A stretch of DNA of 64,000 nt from Brenneria rubrifaciens (GTDB taxonomy: Bacteria; Pseudomonadota; Gammaproteobacteria; Enterobacterales; Enterobacteriaceae). Of the stretch, positions 8,967-21,562 are shown one piece after another. The stretch covers positions 2,232,001 to 2,296,000 of the forward strand of contig NZ_CP034035.1 of NCBI RefSeq assembly GCF_005484945.1, in the 5' to 3' direction. Position numbers and translations under genes: made by a program. Position 1 is the first letter of the stretch. Every line of letters begins with the position of its first letter. The notes under the pieces were generated by a model. The model was given only the letters and a program-made list of their open reading frames with translations. It ran no database searches and had not been told where the DNA came from.

Positions 8967-9051
8967 GCCACTGCTTTTCTTTGATATCCCCATATTGAGG
9001 AGCCCGTCGTTCACGCCATTGAGGTTCAAGAACGATGGGCCTTTTCTTTTT
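8967..9051 (+). ncRNA. rybB: RybB small regulatory RNA
   Basis: The sequence from 8967 begins GCCACTGCTTTTCTTTGAT, identical to the conserved 5' seed of RybB, and is followed by CCCCAT...GGAGCCC. It ends in a hairpin (GCCCGTCGTTC 9002-9012 with GAACGATGGGC 9030-9040, one G-U pair) and the T-rich tail CTTTTCTTTTT, giving an RNA of about 80 nt. RybB is an Hfq-dependent sigma-E sRNA that represses many outer-membrane protein mRNAs through its 5' end. Its place just downstream of ybjL matches E. coli. Covariation between the hairpin arms relative to E. coli supports a real RNA. Confidence 0.95.
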
Positions 9052-9258
9052 CTGAATCCGGGTAAATCTTCCGAACGCCACGCCAGTTCCAACATGACTG
9101 CACCCTGCCAGCCCGTCTATCAAGGTTTGTTCTGTTATCGGTTTCCCTTTGGGTTCGCGAGGTTTACGCCGCTAGGCCGTAGAAGGTAATATTAGAAATC
9201 GGCCTGCTTGACGATAAGCAGAATCTCACGCCAACCGGGGTTATTATCAGGAAACCAC

Positions 9259-10032
9259 ATGGAAACGCGACGATCGGAACGGATCAAGAAACTGGCTCTG
9301 GCCCTGAAAAAAGCCGACAAGCTTCACCTTAAAGACGCGGCGCAATTGCTGGGCGTATCCGAAATGACCGTTCGCCGCGATCTTAATGTAAAATCCTCGG
9401 CGGTGGTACTGCTTGGCGGCTATGTTGTCGGCGATCTGAAAAGCAACAATGTCACCAACTATTTCGTTTCCGAACAACAGAGCAAGCATGTGGAAGAGAA
9501 GCAGGCGGCGGGTGAACTGGCCGCCCGCCTGATTGACCACGGCGATACGGTATTTTTCGATTGCGGCACCACCACGCCGTTTATCATCGACGCCATTCCT
9601 GACAATCTGTCGTTCACCGCCATTTGCTATTCACTCAACACCTTTCGGGCATTGCAGGGAAAATCCGCCAGCAAAGTGATTTTATGCGGCGGTCAGTTTC
9701 ACCCGGATAACGCCATCTTCACCCCGCTCAGCCAGTGCAATGAGTTGGATAATATCTGCCCGAACAAAGCATTTATCTCCGCGGCGGGCATTGATCTGAA
9801 CGCTGGCGCCACCTGCTTCAATTTCGCCGAACTGAGCATGAAGCAGCGCGCGCTGGCCATGTCACAGCGCGCCATTCTGGTCTTAGACAGCAGCAAATTC
9901 GGCAAGATTAAATCCGCCTGCATTGGGCCTCTTACCCTGTTTGATACTCTGATCAGCGACCGAGCGCCACCTGCGGAATATATCCGCTATTTCAACAATA
10001 ACGGGATTCTGTTCTTGCACGCCGACGGCTAG
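9259..10032 (+). CDS. deoR: Deoxyribose operon repressor DeoR
   Basis: A 257-residue DeoR-family repressor (E. coli 252). The N-terminal winged helix holds [21 protein letters not shown] (about residues 20-40), and a sugar-isomerase-like effector domain follows with FFDCGTTT and [10 protein letters not shown]. It is expected to sense deoxyribose-5-phosphate and control nucleoside catabolism (deo genes, nupG). The start is placed at 9259 ([11 protein letters not shown], as in E. coli) with TCAGGAAACC upstream rather than at the longer GTG/TTG frame from 9208. Its stop codon overlaps that of convergent dacC in the palindrome CTAG. Confidence 0.95.
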   Translation: METRRSERIKKLALALKKADKLHLKDAAQLLGVSEMTVRRDLNVKSSAVVLLGGYVVGDLKSNNVTNYFVSEQQSKHVEEKQAAGELAARLIDHGDTVFFDCGTTTPFIIDAIPDNLSFTAICYSLNTFRALQGKSASKVILCGGQFHPDNAIFTPLSQCNELDNICPNKAFISAAGIDLNAGATCFNFAELSMKQRALAMSQRAILVLDSSKFGKIKSACIGPLTLFDTLISDRAPPAEYIRYFNNNGILFLHADG

Positions 10033-11234
10033 CCAAACCAGCCACTAAACCATTGTTGTAGTTTCATCATCACGCTATCCCATAATTTGCTGATGAAACC
10101 GGCCTCTGAAATGTCATCCAGCGCCACCAGTTGACGCTGCTCGACGCTTTTGCCATTAAGTTGGAAATCAATGGTGCCGACCACCTGATTTTTTGCCAAC
10201 GGTGCGGACAGTTGCGGCTGGATCAGCGTAAAACTGGCTTTCAGGTTTTTCATCTGGCCTTTGGGGATGGTGAGCGCCGCATCATTGGCCACGCCTAGAC
10301 GCGCTTCCTTGCGCGTGCCAAACCAGACGCGCTGCGTGGTGAAGGGAACGCCGGCCTTGACCGGCGTGACGGTTTCAAAGAAGCGAAAGCCCCAGGTCAG
10401 CAATTTTTCACTTTCACGAAAGCGGATGCCATCCGTCGCGGCGCCGAGCACCACTGAAATCAAACGCATGCCGTCTTGCGTCGCGGATGCAACCAGATTG
10501 TGCCCCGCCCCGCTGGTATGCCCGGTTTTAATACCGTCGACGTTCAGGTTGCTACTCCACAGCAGCCGGTTGCGGTTAAGCTGATGAATATTATTGAAGG
10601 TAAATTCTTTTTCCTTATGCAGCGCATACTCTTCCGGTACATCACGGATCAACGCCTGCCCCAGCAGCGCCATATCACGCGCGGTGCTGTACTGCCCTGG
10701 CGCATCCAGACCGTGCACGGTAAGGAAATGGGTATTGGTGAGTTTCAGTGCTTTGGCATAGCTGTTCATCAAACTGACAAATGAGTCCTGGCTGCCCGCG
10801 ACATAATCTGCCAAGGCGATGCTGGCGTCATTGCCTGACTGTATGACAATGCCTTTATTTAATTCAGACACCGGGATACGGTCACCGGGTTTGAGGAACA
10901 TCAGCGATGAACCACTCAGCGCCGGGTTGCCCGTCGCCCAGGCATCCTTACCTACCGTGACTTCGTCCGTCGGGCGAATTTTTCCAGCTTTGATCGCCTG
11001 TCCGATCACGTAACTCGCCATGATTTTTGTCAGACTGGCCGGGTCAAGACGTTCATCCGCATTGGATTCCGCCAGCACGTTACCGCTGTGATAATCCATC
11101 AGAATAAATGCCTTAGACTCGATCTGAGGCGCTGCGGGCAATTGCTCCGCGCGCGGTGCCGTTGACAGCCCTGCGAGTAATACCGTGCCCACCGTAATGG
11201 ATTTTAGCCTGGTGAGGAAAATAGTTGTCTTCAT
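10029..11234 (-). CDS. dacC: D-alanyl-D-alanine carboxypeptidase DacC (PBP6)
   Basis: A 401-residue low-molecular-mass penicillin-binding protein that trims the terminal D-Ala from peptidoglycan stem peptides in the periplasm. The start at 11234 gives a signal peptide ([29 protein letters not shown]); the frame to 11387 is an upstream extension. The three catalytic motifs are present: SLTK at 67-70, SGN in [10 protein letters not shown], and KTG in [10 protein letters not shown]. The C-terminal all-beta domain ends in the amphipathic anchor [18 protein letters not shown]. It is convergent with deoR, as in E. coli. Confidence 0.95.
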   Translation of the reverse strand: MKTTIFLTRLKSITVGTVLLAGLSTAPRAEQLPAAPQIESKAFILMDYHSGNVLAESNADERLDPASLTKIMASYVIGQAIKAGKIRPTDEVTVGKDAWATGNPALSGSSLMFLKPGDRIPVSELNKGIVIQSGNDASIALADYVAGSQDSFVSLMNSYAKALKLTNTHFLTVHGLDAPGQYSTARDMALLGQALIRDVPEEYALHKEKEFTFNNIHQLNRNRLLWSSNLNVDGIKTGHTSGAGHNLVASATQDGMRLISVVLGAATDGIRFRESEKLLTWGFRFFETVTPVKAGVPFTTQRVWFGTRKEARLGVANDAALTIPKGQMKNLKASFTLIQPQLSAPLAKNQVVGTIDFQLNGKSVEQRQLVALDDISEAGFISKLWDSVMMKLQQWFSGWFG

Positions 11235-11506
11235 GAGATCGCCGCGATATCCATAAGTTGTTAAAAGCAATTGTTTTTCAACATGTTTTGAAAACTCTGG
11301 CAACATATAAGGTAACGTGTCATCTCCTTTATGGAAACCATTCAATCTGTAAAGATAGTCAAAAAAATGAAAAGGTCTAAAAATCAAAGATAAACAAGGG
11401 CGTAACCCTGTTAAAGAGTGAGGAAATAGCCAGGTTTAACGCAGGTTGAGGCACTGCCAGAATAAAGACCTCAACCCATTTTCTAAATCATGCGCCAACT
11501 GTAAAT

Positions 11507-12166
11507 CTAACGGCGTTCACGTTTGTCTGCGCGTTTTGACAGCCAGTCGCCCAGCGTTTGCACCATTTGCACCAACACCACCAACGCAATAACCGTGATA
11601 ATCATCACCTCGGTTTCATAGCGATAATAGCCAAAACGGATCGCCAAATCACCGACCCCGCCGCCGCCCACAATGCCCGCCATCGCCGAATATCCAATCA
11701 GGCTCACCAGCGTAATTGTCAAGCCGCGCAACAATCCGGCTTTGGCTTCCGGCAACAGGACGGTGCAGATAATACGCAGCGGGCTGGCGCCAAAGGCTTC
11801 CGCCGCTTCGACAATGCCCGGATCGACTTCACGCAGCGCGCTATCCACCAGACGGGCATAAAACGCGATAGCCGCCACGGACATCGGCACTGACGCCGCA
11901 ATCGGGCCAATCGTGTTACCCAGCAAAATCTGCGTCAGCGGTAACAGCAGCACCAGCAAAATCACAAATGGAATAGAGCGAATGATATTGACCAGCACGG
12001 TGCTAAGCAGATAAACCGCGCGGCTCTCCCAGAACAGATGACGATCAGTGACATAGATAAGAAAACCCAGCGGTAAACCACCAATAATCGCCAGCAACGT
12101 AGAGATGCCCACCATCTGGAATGTCTCACCAAAAGCCGCAATCAGATCGACCCATAAATCAGCCAT
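11507..12166 (-). CDS. Methionine-type ABC transporter permease (MetI family)
   Basis: A 219-residue permease with five membrane helices and the coupling-loop EAA motif (EAAEAFGASPLRIICTVLLPEAKAGL). Length and sequence place it in the MetI family (E. coli MetI 217), and its YSAMAGIVGGGGVGDLAIRFGYYRYE segment is a family hallmark. With the ATPase overlapping by 8 nt upstream and the MetQ-like protein it forms a complete importer, probably for methionine or a related sulfur compound. E. coli places metNIQ near rcsF, so this is most likely a paralogous copy. Substrate is inferred only from family. Confidence 0.9.
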   Translation of the reverse strand: MADLWVDLIAAFGETFQMVGISTLLAIIGGLPLGFLIYVTDRHLFWESRAVYLLSTVLVNIIRSIPFVILLVLLLPLTQILLGNTIGPIAASVPMSVAAIAFYARLVDSALREVDPGIVEAAEAFGASPLRIICTVLLPEAKAGLLRGLTITLVSLIGYSAMAGIVGGGGVGDLAIRFGYYRYETEVMIITVIALVVLVQMVQTLGDWLSKRADKRERR

Positions 12167-13175
12167 GCAGCACCTCCACGTGAGCCGTTCTTTCCTGAAT
12201 ATGTTTCACCGCCGCCTTTACTTTGGCAGGCTCGGTTTGATGGGTTAACAGCGCCACCAGAATACCCAACGCCCGCGGGCCAATGTATTCAATTTTCCCG
12301 TGCAGGATGTTAACGGAGACGCCATAACGGATCGCGACGTCAGACAGCACCGGCTGTTCGGCCGATTCGCCAACGAACAGAATCTTCAGCAACGTGCCTT
12401 GCAGATCCTCCAACAGTCGGGAAGGCAGTTCGAGGTTCAACGTATGTGACACCAGTTGGCGAGTAAACGAATGCTGCGGCGCGGCGAAAATATCAAATAC
12501 CTCGCCCTCTTCCACCACCCTGCCTGCCGTCATCACCGCCACCCGGTCACAGACGGACTTGATGACGCTCATTTCATGGGATATCAATATGATGGTAATG
12601 CCCAGTTTCTGATTAATCTCTTTGAGCAGCACCAAAATGGCGGCCGAGGTTTCCAAATCCAGCGCGGACGTCGGCTCATCACACAGTAAAACCTCCGGGT
12701 GATTGGCGATCGCTCTGGCAATGCCGACGCGCTGCTTCTGCCCGCCGCTCAGTTGCGACGGAAACGCCGCAGCCTTATCGGACAGCCCAACCAGATTCAA
12801 GATCTCAGGCACACGCCGCGCAATCTCGTCCGCGGATTTACCCGCGGCTTTCAGACTGAACGCCACGTTTTCCGCCACGCTTCGCGTCTGCATTAAATTG
12901 AAATGCTGGAAGATCATGCCGATCTTCTGACGTTGCTCCCGCAGGCTTTTACCCTTCAGGTCGCTGACTTTGACCCCATTGACCCGCACCGTCCCCGCCG
13001 TGGGGCGCTGCAATAAATTGATGGTGCGTAACAGCGTGCTTTTTCCTGCCCCGCTGGTGCCGACAATACCGTAAACCTCGCCCTGACGAATGTGCAACGT
13101 CACATTATCAACCGCGCGGTTTCCCTGTTGTTTTCCCTGAGGAAAATCAACACATACTCCGTCTAACTGAATCAT
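12159..13175 (-). CDS. Methionine-type ABC transporter ATP-binding protein (MetN family)
   Basis: A 338-residue ABC ATPase. Walker A GTSGAGKST, signature LSGGQKQRVGIARAI and Walker B VLLCDEPTSALD are all intact. The last ~75 residues (SVNILHGKIEYIGPRALGILVALL) form the NIL domain that in MetN binds methionine and inhibits transport. The ATG at 13175 is preferred over a TTG three codons earlier because AGGAG is better placed. It overlaps the permease start by 8 nt. Confidence 0.92.
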   Translation of the reverse strand: MIQLDGVCVDFPQGKQQGNRAVDNVTLHIRQGEVYGIVGTSGAGKSTLLRTINLLQRPTAGTVRVNGVKVSDLKGKSLREQRQKIGMIFQHFNLMQTRSVAENVAFSLKAAGKSADEIARRVPEILNLVGLSDKAAAFPSQLSGGQKQRVGIARAIANHPEVLLCDEPTSALDLETSAAILVLLKEINQKLGITIILISHEMSVIKSVCDRVAVMTAGRVVEEGEVFDIFAAPQHSFTRQLVSHTLNLELPSRLLEDLQGTLLKILFVGESAEQPVLSDVAIRYGVSVNILHGKIEYIGPRALGILVALLTHQTEPAKVKAAVKHIQERTAHVEVLHG

Positions 13176-13199
13176 TATCCGCAAACTCCTGGCCTACGC

Positions 13200-13230
13200 G
13201 GAAAAGAAGAAGGCCGGTCACAGACCAGCC
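13200..13230 (-). terminator. Partial terminator/attenuator hairpin between metQ-like and metN-like genes
   Basis: On the minus strand GGCTGGT pairs with ACCGGCC (plus 13224-13230 with 13212-13218, one G-U pair, 5-nt loop) and is followed by the pyrimidine run TTCTTCTTTTCC. It could reduce read-through so that the binding protein is made in excess over the ATPase and permease. Confidence 0.5.
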
Positions 13231-13272
13231 CGATGTCTTTCGTCACCAACCCCGCCAAAGTGTGCTACAAAA

Positions 13273-14118
13273 CTACCTGGCGGCGGCCTGCGTGTTCGCT
13301 TTCATCCACTCCGGTTTCTGGAACTGGCTGAACATCGAACCTGGCTGATCGATCACCGCGGCATACGCCGGTGATTCAACGGCCGCTTTGGTATCCCGCA
13401 CAAATGGCTTGTCCAGATCGTCGGTACGTACCGCGATAACGTTTTTCAGATTTTCGTCCAGCGTTTCCAGCTTCATCGCGGAAGAGAGCTTCAATCCGGC
13501 GGCAAACGCGAAATTACCGTTAACCAGCGATGCGGTGACACTATCCAGCGTACGCGGCAACTGTGCGGCTTCCAGCGGTTTGAACACCAGTCCACGCGGG
13601 TTTGCAACAATGTCTTTTTCTGACGCTTTGGTCGCATCGATATCGGCTTTAATCGTGATCAGCCCCAGCGACTGGAGAAAACGCAGGCCGCGAGCCAGAT
13701 TGGTCGCGTCGTTGGACAAGGTAATAACGTCACCTTTTTTCAGTTCATCCAGCGATTTAATCTTGTTGGAATACAGTCCCATACTGGCCGTCGGCACGGT
13801 GATCAGAGGGGAGATTTTCAGACCTTTATCGGCGGCGAATTTCTCCAGATACAGCGTATGCTGAAACAGATTGGCGTCGATACTGCCATTAGCCAACGCC
13901 AGATTGGGCTGCACATAGTCACTGAATTCGCGCACCACCACTTTATAACCTTTCTTTGTCAGTTCAGGTTTAATCGCCTGATTGACCATATCGCCGTACG
14001 GCCCCGGCGCGACGCCAAAGACGATGGTTTTCGGATCGCTGCTGGCGCAAGCCAGTTGAATCCCGGCCGCCAACAGCGCGATACCCAGAACCGCTCTAAC
14101 TGAATGTGTGAGTTTCAT
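13273..14118 (-). CDS. MetQ/NlpA-family substrate-binding protein
   Basis: A 281-residue periplasmic binding protein of the NlpA/MetQ family (IVFGVAPGPYGDMVNQAIKPELTKKGYKV is the typical opening strand). The start at 14118 yields a signal peptide MKLTHSVRAVLGIALLAAGIQLACASS. Most MetQ proteins are lipoproteins; here the candidate lipobox is QLAC, a poor match, so either a lipid anchor or ordinary cleavage after ACA is possible. It is the first gene of the operon (Q-N-I), unlike the N-I-Q order of E. coli metNIQ. Confidence 0.9.
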   Translation of the reverse strand: MKLTHSVRAVLGIALLAAGIQLACASSDPKTIVFGVAPGPYGDMVNQAIKPELTKKGYKVVVREFSDYVQPNLALANGSIDANLFQHTLYLEKFAADKGLKISPLITVPTASMGLYSNKIKSLDELKKGDVITLSNDATNLARGLRFLQSLGLITIKADIDATKASEKDIVANPRGLVFKPLEAAQLPRTLDSVTASLVNGNFAFAAGLKLSSAMKLETLDENLKNVIAVRTDDLDKPFVRDTKAAVESPAYAAVIDQPGSMFSQFQKPEWMKANTQAAAR

Positions 14119-14445
14119 TGTGTCACTTTCCCATCTAGAGGCAATTTGCCTCATTATCAAGAATGACAAATTAAATCATAAAGATTAAAAAGGCATATCA
14201 TTATTTCGCCCTCACCGGTCACGCGCTGACCGAGAGATAGGGTCAGTGGCAGAATACATCTTCTTCCCGCCTGAAGTGAGGTTAACTATGATAACGATTC
14301 GGGGCCGTGAAATTCGAGCAAGGTTAAGCGAGTTCTCTGGTGCGTAGCGGATGCCATTCTGAAGACCATCGAGTGTAGCTGTACAGTTTAGTCACAGGTA
14401 TAATCCCCCACTATTTTTATCGTCATAAGACTGGACTGTTCAAAA
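14119..14445. other. Intergenic region between metQ-like gene and rimO
   Basis: 327 bases between divergent genes. I see no open frame or clear regulatory box; the part next to the metQ-like gene is AT-rich and would carry its promoter. Confidence 0.4.
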
Positions 14446-15753
14446 ATGCCAAAGATTGGATTCGTATCACTCGGTTGTCCGAAGAACCTGGTGGATTCCG
14501 AGAGAATCCTGACCGAATTGCGTACTGAAGGTTATCAGGTGGTTCCACGTTACAATGATGCCGAACTGGTGATCGTCAATACGTGTGGTTTTATTGATAG
14601 TGCGGTGCAGGAATCATTGGAAGCCATCGGTGAAGCGTTGAATGAAAACGGCAAGGTGATCGTCACTGGCTGTCTGGGCGCCAAAGAGAATCAAATCCGC
14701 GAAGTTCACCCGAAAGTGCTGGAGATTACCGGCCCCCACAGTTACGAACAGGTGCTGTCGCACGTACATCAATACGTGCCCAAACCCGAACATAACCCGT
14801 TTACCAGCCTGATCCCCGCACAGGGCGTGAAGCTGACGCCGCGTCATTACGCGTATCTGAAGATTTCCGAAGGCTGCAACCATCGCTGCACCTTCTGTAT
14901 TATCCCGTCCATGCGTGGCGATCTGGATAGCCGTCCGATCGGTTCCGTGCTGGATGAAGCGAAACGTCTGGTGGATGCCGGCGTGAAAGAGCTGTTGGTC
15001 ATCTCACAGGATACCTCCGCCTACGGCGCGGATGTGAAGCAACGTACCGGTTTCTGGAACGGGCAACCGGTGAAAACCACTATGGTGAGCCTGTGCGAGC
15101 AACTGTCATCGCTGGGTGTGTGGATCCGTCTGCACTATGTTTACCCTTACCCGCACGTAGATGACGTGATTCCGCTAATGGCCGCGGGCAAAATCCTGCC
15201 GTATCTGGATATTCCGCTGCAACACGCCAGCCCGCGCATTCTGAAACTGATGAAACGCCCTGGCGCAGTGGAAAGAACGCTGGAGCGCATCAAGCACTGG
15301 CGGGAGATTTGCCCGGAGCTGACGCTGCGCTCCACCTTCATTGTCGGTTTCCCCGGCGAAACGGAAGAAGACTTCCAGACGTTGTTGGATTTCCTGCAAG
15401 AAGCCAAACTGGATCGCGTTGGCTGCTTCAAGTACAGCCCGGTGGAAGGCGCGGCGGCGAATCAGTTACCGGATCAGGTGCCGGAAGCGATCAAAGAGGC
15501 GCGTTACCACCGCTTTATGCAGTTGCAACAGCGCATTTCCGCTCAGCGTCTGCAAGACAAAATTGGCCGCGAGCTGCTGGTGCTGATCGACGAAATTGAT
15601 GAAGAAGGCGCCATCGGACGCAGCATGGCCGACGCCCCGGAAATCGATGGCGCGGTCTACCTGAATGGCGAAACCAGCGTCAATGTGGGCGACATCGTGA
15701 AAGTCAAAATCGAACACGCCGACGAATACGATTTGTGGGGCAGCCGGATTTAA
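14446..15753 (+). CDS. rimO: Ribosomal protein S12 methylthiotransferase RimO
   Basis: A 435-residue radical SAM enzyme that methylthiolates an aspartate of ribosomal protein S12. The N-terminal MTTase domain carries its three cluster cysteines at residues 11, 47 and 76; the radical SAM motif CNHRCTFC gives cysteines 144, 148 and 151; a C-terminal TRAM domain (about 370-435) ends [12 protein letters not shown]. It is very similar to E. coli RimO (441), which has a few more N-terminal residues; no earlier in-frame start is visible here. Confidence 0.97.
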   Translation: MPKIGFVSLGCPKNLVDSERILTELRTEGYQVVPRYNDAELVIVNTCGFIDSAVQESLEAIGEALNENGKVIVTGCLGAKENQIREVHPKVLEITGPHSYEQVLSHVHQYVPKPEHNPFTSLIPAQGVKLTPRHYAYLKISEGCNHRCTFCIIPSMRGDLDSRPIGSVLDEAKRLVDAGVKELLVISQDTSAYGADVKQRTGFWNGQPVKTTMVSLCEQLSSLGVWIRLHYVYPYPHVDDVIPLMAAGKILPYLDIPLQHASPRILKLMKRPGAVERTLERIKHWREICPELTLRSTFIVGFPGETEEDFQTLLDFLQEAKLDRVGCFKYSPVEGAAANQLPDQVPEAIKEARYHRFMQLQQRISAQRLQDKIGRELLVLIDEIDEEGAIGRSMADAPEIDGAVYLNGETSVNVGDIVKVKIEHADEYDLWGSRI

Positions 15754-15935
15754 CCGATGTCGCCACGCTTAGCCGGTTGCTTGCCCGTGCAAACGACCGG
15801 CATATTTCATCCGTCATTTTTATGCGCTACCGCTGAAAAATCAGTCAATAACCCCCACCGATACCGCCTGCGCCTTGCGTCCCCCTTTCAGGTAAAGTAG
15901 CCTTGAAAGCATAACCACCCCTATAGCCTTCCTGA

Positions 15936-17875
<1,940 letters not shown>

Positions 17876-18088
17876 AGCGCTTGAGCTGTAATTAAATCAT
17901 CGGAATGCCGATTGTATTAACAGATTACTGGAAATCCTACGCATTTTCTGCCTGGCCGACAGGTTTCAGCATAGCAAAATAATCCGTACCCCTTGCTGAC
18001 GTGTAAAGAAAGCATCAACATCGCGAGACAGTAACATGAAATAAACGCTGGGCGTTCTGCTCCCAACGTCTATTCAGAGAAGGCGAGA

Positions 18089-18751
18089 TTAACTATGGTG
18101 ACGCACCGCGCGCAGGAACTCCTGACGGGTATTCTGACTGGATTTGAATAACCCGCCCAGCGAGGTCGTGGTGGTGGCGCTGGTCGCATCACGGACGCCA
18201 CGGGCCTTGACGCAATAGTGAACGGCATCGATGGAAACGGCCACATTGCTGGTGCCCAGCAAGGTTTGCAGCGCAATCAAGATCTGCTGCGTCAGACGCT
18301 CCTGAACCTGCGGCCGCTGGGAGAAAAACTGCACGATACGGTTGATTTTGGATAAGCCAATCACGCCGTCTTTTGGAATGTAAGCGACGGTCGCCTTGCC
18401 ATCAATCATCACGAAGTGGTGTTCGCAGGTGCTGGTCAGCGTGATATCACGCACGGTGACCATTTCATCCACCTTCATCTTGTTTTCAATGATGGTGATT
18501 TTCGGGAAATTGGCATAATCCAAACCGGAGAATATTTCATCGACATACATTTTAGCGATGCGATGCGGTGTCTCTGCCAGACTGTCGTCCTCCAGATCGA
18601 GGCTTAACAGATTCATGATTTCCGTCATATGTTCGGTGATCCGCTGTTTACGCGTTTCCCGATCCAACAGTTGTCCGCGCAGCGGCGTTTCAAGACCACG
18701 CGCCATCAGCGCTTCATGCACCAAGACGGCTTCTTTACTCAATGATGACAT
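18089..18751 (-). CDS. folE: GTP cyclohydrolase I
   Basis: A 220-residue enzyme (E. coli FolE 222) that converts GTP to dihydroneopterin triphosphate, the first step of folate synthesis. The zinc ligands C109 and H112 in TSTCEHHF and C180 in VHYCVKARG are present, as is the LSKINRIV segment. The [25 protein letters not shown]-terminus matches E. coli and supports the ATG at 18751. Confidence 0.97.
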   Translation of the reverse strand: MSSLSKEAVLVHEALMARGLETPLRGQLLDRETRKQRITEHMTEIMNLLSLDLEDDSLAETPHRIAKMYVDEIFSGLDYANFPKITIIENKMKVDEMVTVRDITLTSTCEHHFVMIDGKATVAYIPKDGVIGLSKINRIVQFFSQRPQVQERLTQQILIALQTLLGTSNVAVSIDAVHYCVKARGVRDATSATTTTSLGGLFKSSQNTRQEFLRAVRHHS

Positions 18752-18924
18752 TCTTATTCTCCAGCTGGTGTTGCTTATGATGGCGTTGGTCCGGCCAAAA
18801 CGCCGTGCACACTGTAGTTGAGTGAGAAACGATTATCCAGTGATTGTGCATCATGATTGTTGAAATAGATTCAGGTTATCATCCGTTATAGATTCGCCCA
18901 ATGCCTCGGTCCGCGAAGAAAAAT

Positions 18925-18954
18925 AGAGGCACCAAGCCCTCGCCTGGTGCCTCT
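18925..18954 (-). terminator. Rho-independent terminator of the chemoreceptor gene
   Basis: AGAGGCACCA (18925-18934) pairs perfectly with TGGTGCCTCT (18945-18954). On the minus strand the hairpin is followed by TATTTTTCTTC, fitting termination after the chemoreceptor gene and before folE. Confidence 0.85.
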
Positions 18955-19013
18955 CGCTTTTAAAGGGGACAGGCCGCCATCCTGCCCAATGGATAACGGC
19001 CACCCGCTGTTAA

Positions 19014-20696
19014 TCAGAATTTTTCCCAGCCAGCGTGATCATTTCTACCTGACTTGCCACTGTTTACCGTCCCCGCGCCCAGCAGCGGCGACACCGGCTT
19101 GCCTAACTGTTGACTTTCACTACGTCGACGTTTCTCACCGGCGGCAAGCTGAAAGACAGAAACCGCTTCAGTCAATTGACGGGCCTGATCCTCCAGCGAA
19201 GCAGCGGCGGCGGCGGATTCCTGCACCAGAGAAGCATTCTGCTGCGTTACCCCGTCCATCTCCGTCACGGCCTGACCAATCTGGCTGATACCACCGCTCT
19301 GTTCATCCGACGCCGAGGCGATTTCTCCCATCAGATCGTTCACGCGCGTAATGGCGACAATGATGGACTCCATCGCTTCACCCGTCTGCGCGACCTGTTG
19401 CGACCCCGTATTGACGCGCACAACCGACTCGGCAATCAACCCTTCGATCTCTTTGGCCGCCTGTGCGCTGCGCTGCGCCAGATTACGCACTTCCCCGGCG
19501 ACTACCGCAAAACCCCGACCTTGCTCACCGGCTCTCGCCGCTTCAACCGCCGCGTTCAACGCCAGAATATTGGTTTGGAAGGCGATCCCGTTAATGACGC
19601 TGGTAATATCGGCGATCTTCTTCGAACTGGTGGTAATATTCGCCATTGTTTCCACCACTTCACTCGCGACGTTCCCTCCTCTCTTCGCCGCAATCGACGC
19701 ATCCTGGGCAAGTTTGCTGGCCTGGTGCACGTTTTCCGCGTTCTGTTTCACCGTTGCGGCTAATTGCTCCATGCTGGCCGCCGTTTGTTCCAGTGCAGCC
19801 GCCTGTTGCTCGGTTCGAACAGACAAATCGTTGTTGCCGCTTTTGATTTCGCTCGCGCCCTGATAAATGGCGCCAGCGCTATCGCGTATCGCTGCGACTG
19901 TATTAATCAGACTGTTTTGCATATCTTTCAGATAAGGAATCAACTGGCCGGCACAGTTACGGCCGAACGTTTCCAGCGGATGCCCCAGTTGACCCTCGGC
20001 CATAACCCTGAAATGACCTTTGATCATGTTTAACGGCTTAACCAGATAATTTACCAGATAGCGATCGGTCAGGAACAGAATCAGCAGCCCAATGAGCGCT
20101 GCAATCATCAGGATGTTTTTATTCCAACTGACTAATTCATACACCTTAGATAATGACGTGCCGGAAAAAGCGATCGCGGTGGTTTGATATTTATCCATGC
20201 TGTTGCCGAACGCGATACTCTGAGCAGGATAAACATCTCTGAATAGACGCCGGAACTCATCAGGACGATTATCGCGAACCGCGGCGAACAAGGGCTTCAA
20301 CCCGTTATCAATCACCTGTGCCCAGGCTTTTTCCATGTTTTCGGTGGTGGTTTTGTCGACGTCGCCATGATCGGCGGTTTTAAATTCCGCCAGCTTATCC
20401 GAGGTGTTTTTAATCCCCTCTTCCGCTGAGGTAAGCCATTTCTCAACTTCAACCGCGTCGCCACTCTGGTTATAATCCATTGCCCGAACTAATCGGCTGA
20501 TAGCACGAAAATATTGATCGTTACCGTCGGCTATCGTGTCAGCATTCTTTTTCTGTAACTCCCCGGCTTCCAATAATTTTGTCATTTCACTGAGTGACGA
20601 TGACATATAAAGGGATACCCCTCCCCATAAAAGGATGAATATTCCCAGTATGATTAAAAGCATGGCCCTGATGGTGATGTTTTTTAAAAAATTCAC
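19014..20696 (-). CDS. Methyl-accepting chemotaxis protein
   Basis: A 560-residue transmembrane chemoreceptor. Helix TM1 is at residues 11-31, a four-helix-type periplasmic domain spans about 32-190, TM2 is at 194-210, a HAMP domain follows, then the long coiled-coil signalling domain with the hairpin tip [25 protein letters not shown]. The last residues GWEKF fit the xWxxF tether for CheR/CheB, so it should act as a major, self-adapting receptor. The ligand cannot be named. No flagellar or che genes lie nearby. In E. coli this folE-side location has no chemoreceptor, so it is a lineage-specific insertion. Confidence 0.93.
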   Translation of the reverse strand: MNFLKNITIRAMLLIILGIFILLWGGVSLYMSSSLSEMTKLLEAGELQKKNADTIADGNDQYFRAISRLVRAMDYNQSGDAVEVEKWLTSAEEGIKNTSDKLAEFKTADHGDVDKTTTENMEKAWAQVIDNGLKPLFAAVRDNRPDEFRRLFRDVYPAQSIAFGNSMDKYQTTAIAFSGTSLSKVYELVSWNKNILMIAALIGLLILFLTDRYLVNYLVKPLNMIKGHFRVMAEGQLGHPLETFGRNCAGQLIPYLKDMQNSLINTVAAIRDSAGAIYQGASEIKSGNNDLSVRTEQQAAALEQTAASMEQLAATVKQNAENVHQASKLAQDASIAAKRGGNVASEVVETMANITTSSKKIADITSVINGIAFQTNILALNAAVEAARAGEQGRGFAVVAGEVRNLAQRSAQAAKEIEGLIAESVVRVNTGSQQVAQTGEAMESIIVAITRVNDLMGEIASASDEQSGGISQIGQAVTEMDGVTQQNASLVQESAAAAASLEDQARQLTEAVSVFQLAAGEKRRRSESQQLGKPVSPLLGAGTVNSGKSGRNDHAGWEKF

Positions 20697-21562
20697 AGAA
20701 GACTCCTATAAATTATTAAGTGATTTTCATCTGTGCTTTTTAAATGCGGATGCACATTTTTTAATTGAAAACCGACTGATCGTGTGTAATTGCATGGCGA
20801 ATAAATATCATCACCCGCTTAAGTTCTCCCACTTTGCGTTTGCGGCAAAAGACAGGCTTAACTGATGTGATCGACAAACATGCTCAGTCATCCATCGCTC
20901 TTACCGGTCATACGGGCTGATATTCTTCCCAATATTATCGTCAATATAACCAAAAATAAAGAAAATGATAGCCCAAAGCTATTGACCGATGACACCCATT
21001 TATTCTCTACTCAACTAATTATTTTGTCTATTTCTTTTTAACTACCTATCTCCATGCCTGCTGACTTATTCGACATGACTTTGTCGGAAAAAATTGTCAT
21101 ATTTTATCAGGTAAAGGAATGCACGCTGCCGATAAGAATGACAGCGCTGTTTTTTTGTAGAAATATCTATTGAATCAATAGCTGGATATTAATCATTACC
21201 GCTATCATCATTAGGCTAGTGGGCCAGTGTTTTTACCTTGCAATAACTTCGCCGTCTCATCTTTCAGATAAAACAGGTCTTCTAATCACCGTCAATGGTA
21301 ATAGTAGGAGAGGTCATTATAGTTATCAATTTTTGAATTTAATTGTCTCAGTGTTAAATATTAAAACTTAAATTAGCTTTAAAGTAGAATTGTTTTTACC
21401 AATAGGTAAAAGAAAGTATTAATGGCAATTATTGACGCCCCAAACGGCTCAACCCATGCCATCCCCCCGCGTGTTGCATTAAAGTTGCGAACAATGTGAC
21501 TTCTCGATAAACTCACGAATAGTGAATAATTAGAACAAAGTTAATTACGAAAAGAGAAAGCC
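20697..21562. other. Long AT-rich intergenic region between chemoreceptor and LysR gene
   Basis: 866 bases with no supported gene. It contains a self-complementary ACAGCGCTGT followed by seven Ts (about 21142-21158), which could end a transcript on the plus strand, and AT-rich stretches compatible with promoters on both sides. No sigma-28 promoter with correct spacing was found for the chemoreceptor. Confidence 0.45.

Noticed and set aside
8913..9189. Short frames on both strands over the ybjL-deoR gap
   Set aside because: They overlap the RybB sRNA and its terminator; their similarity between genomes would reflect RNA conservation, not protein.
21107..21140. TAAA...GCCGATAA resembling a sigma-28 flagellar promoter
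   Set aside because: Spacing between TAAA and GCCGATAA is 12 instead of 15 nt, and it points away from the chemoreceptor gene with no gene following.
20999..21175. 39-codon frame starting ATG near 21055 in the long intergenic region
   Set aside because: No ribosome site, no recognisable motif, and its end coincides with a palindrome/T-run that looks non-coding.
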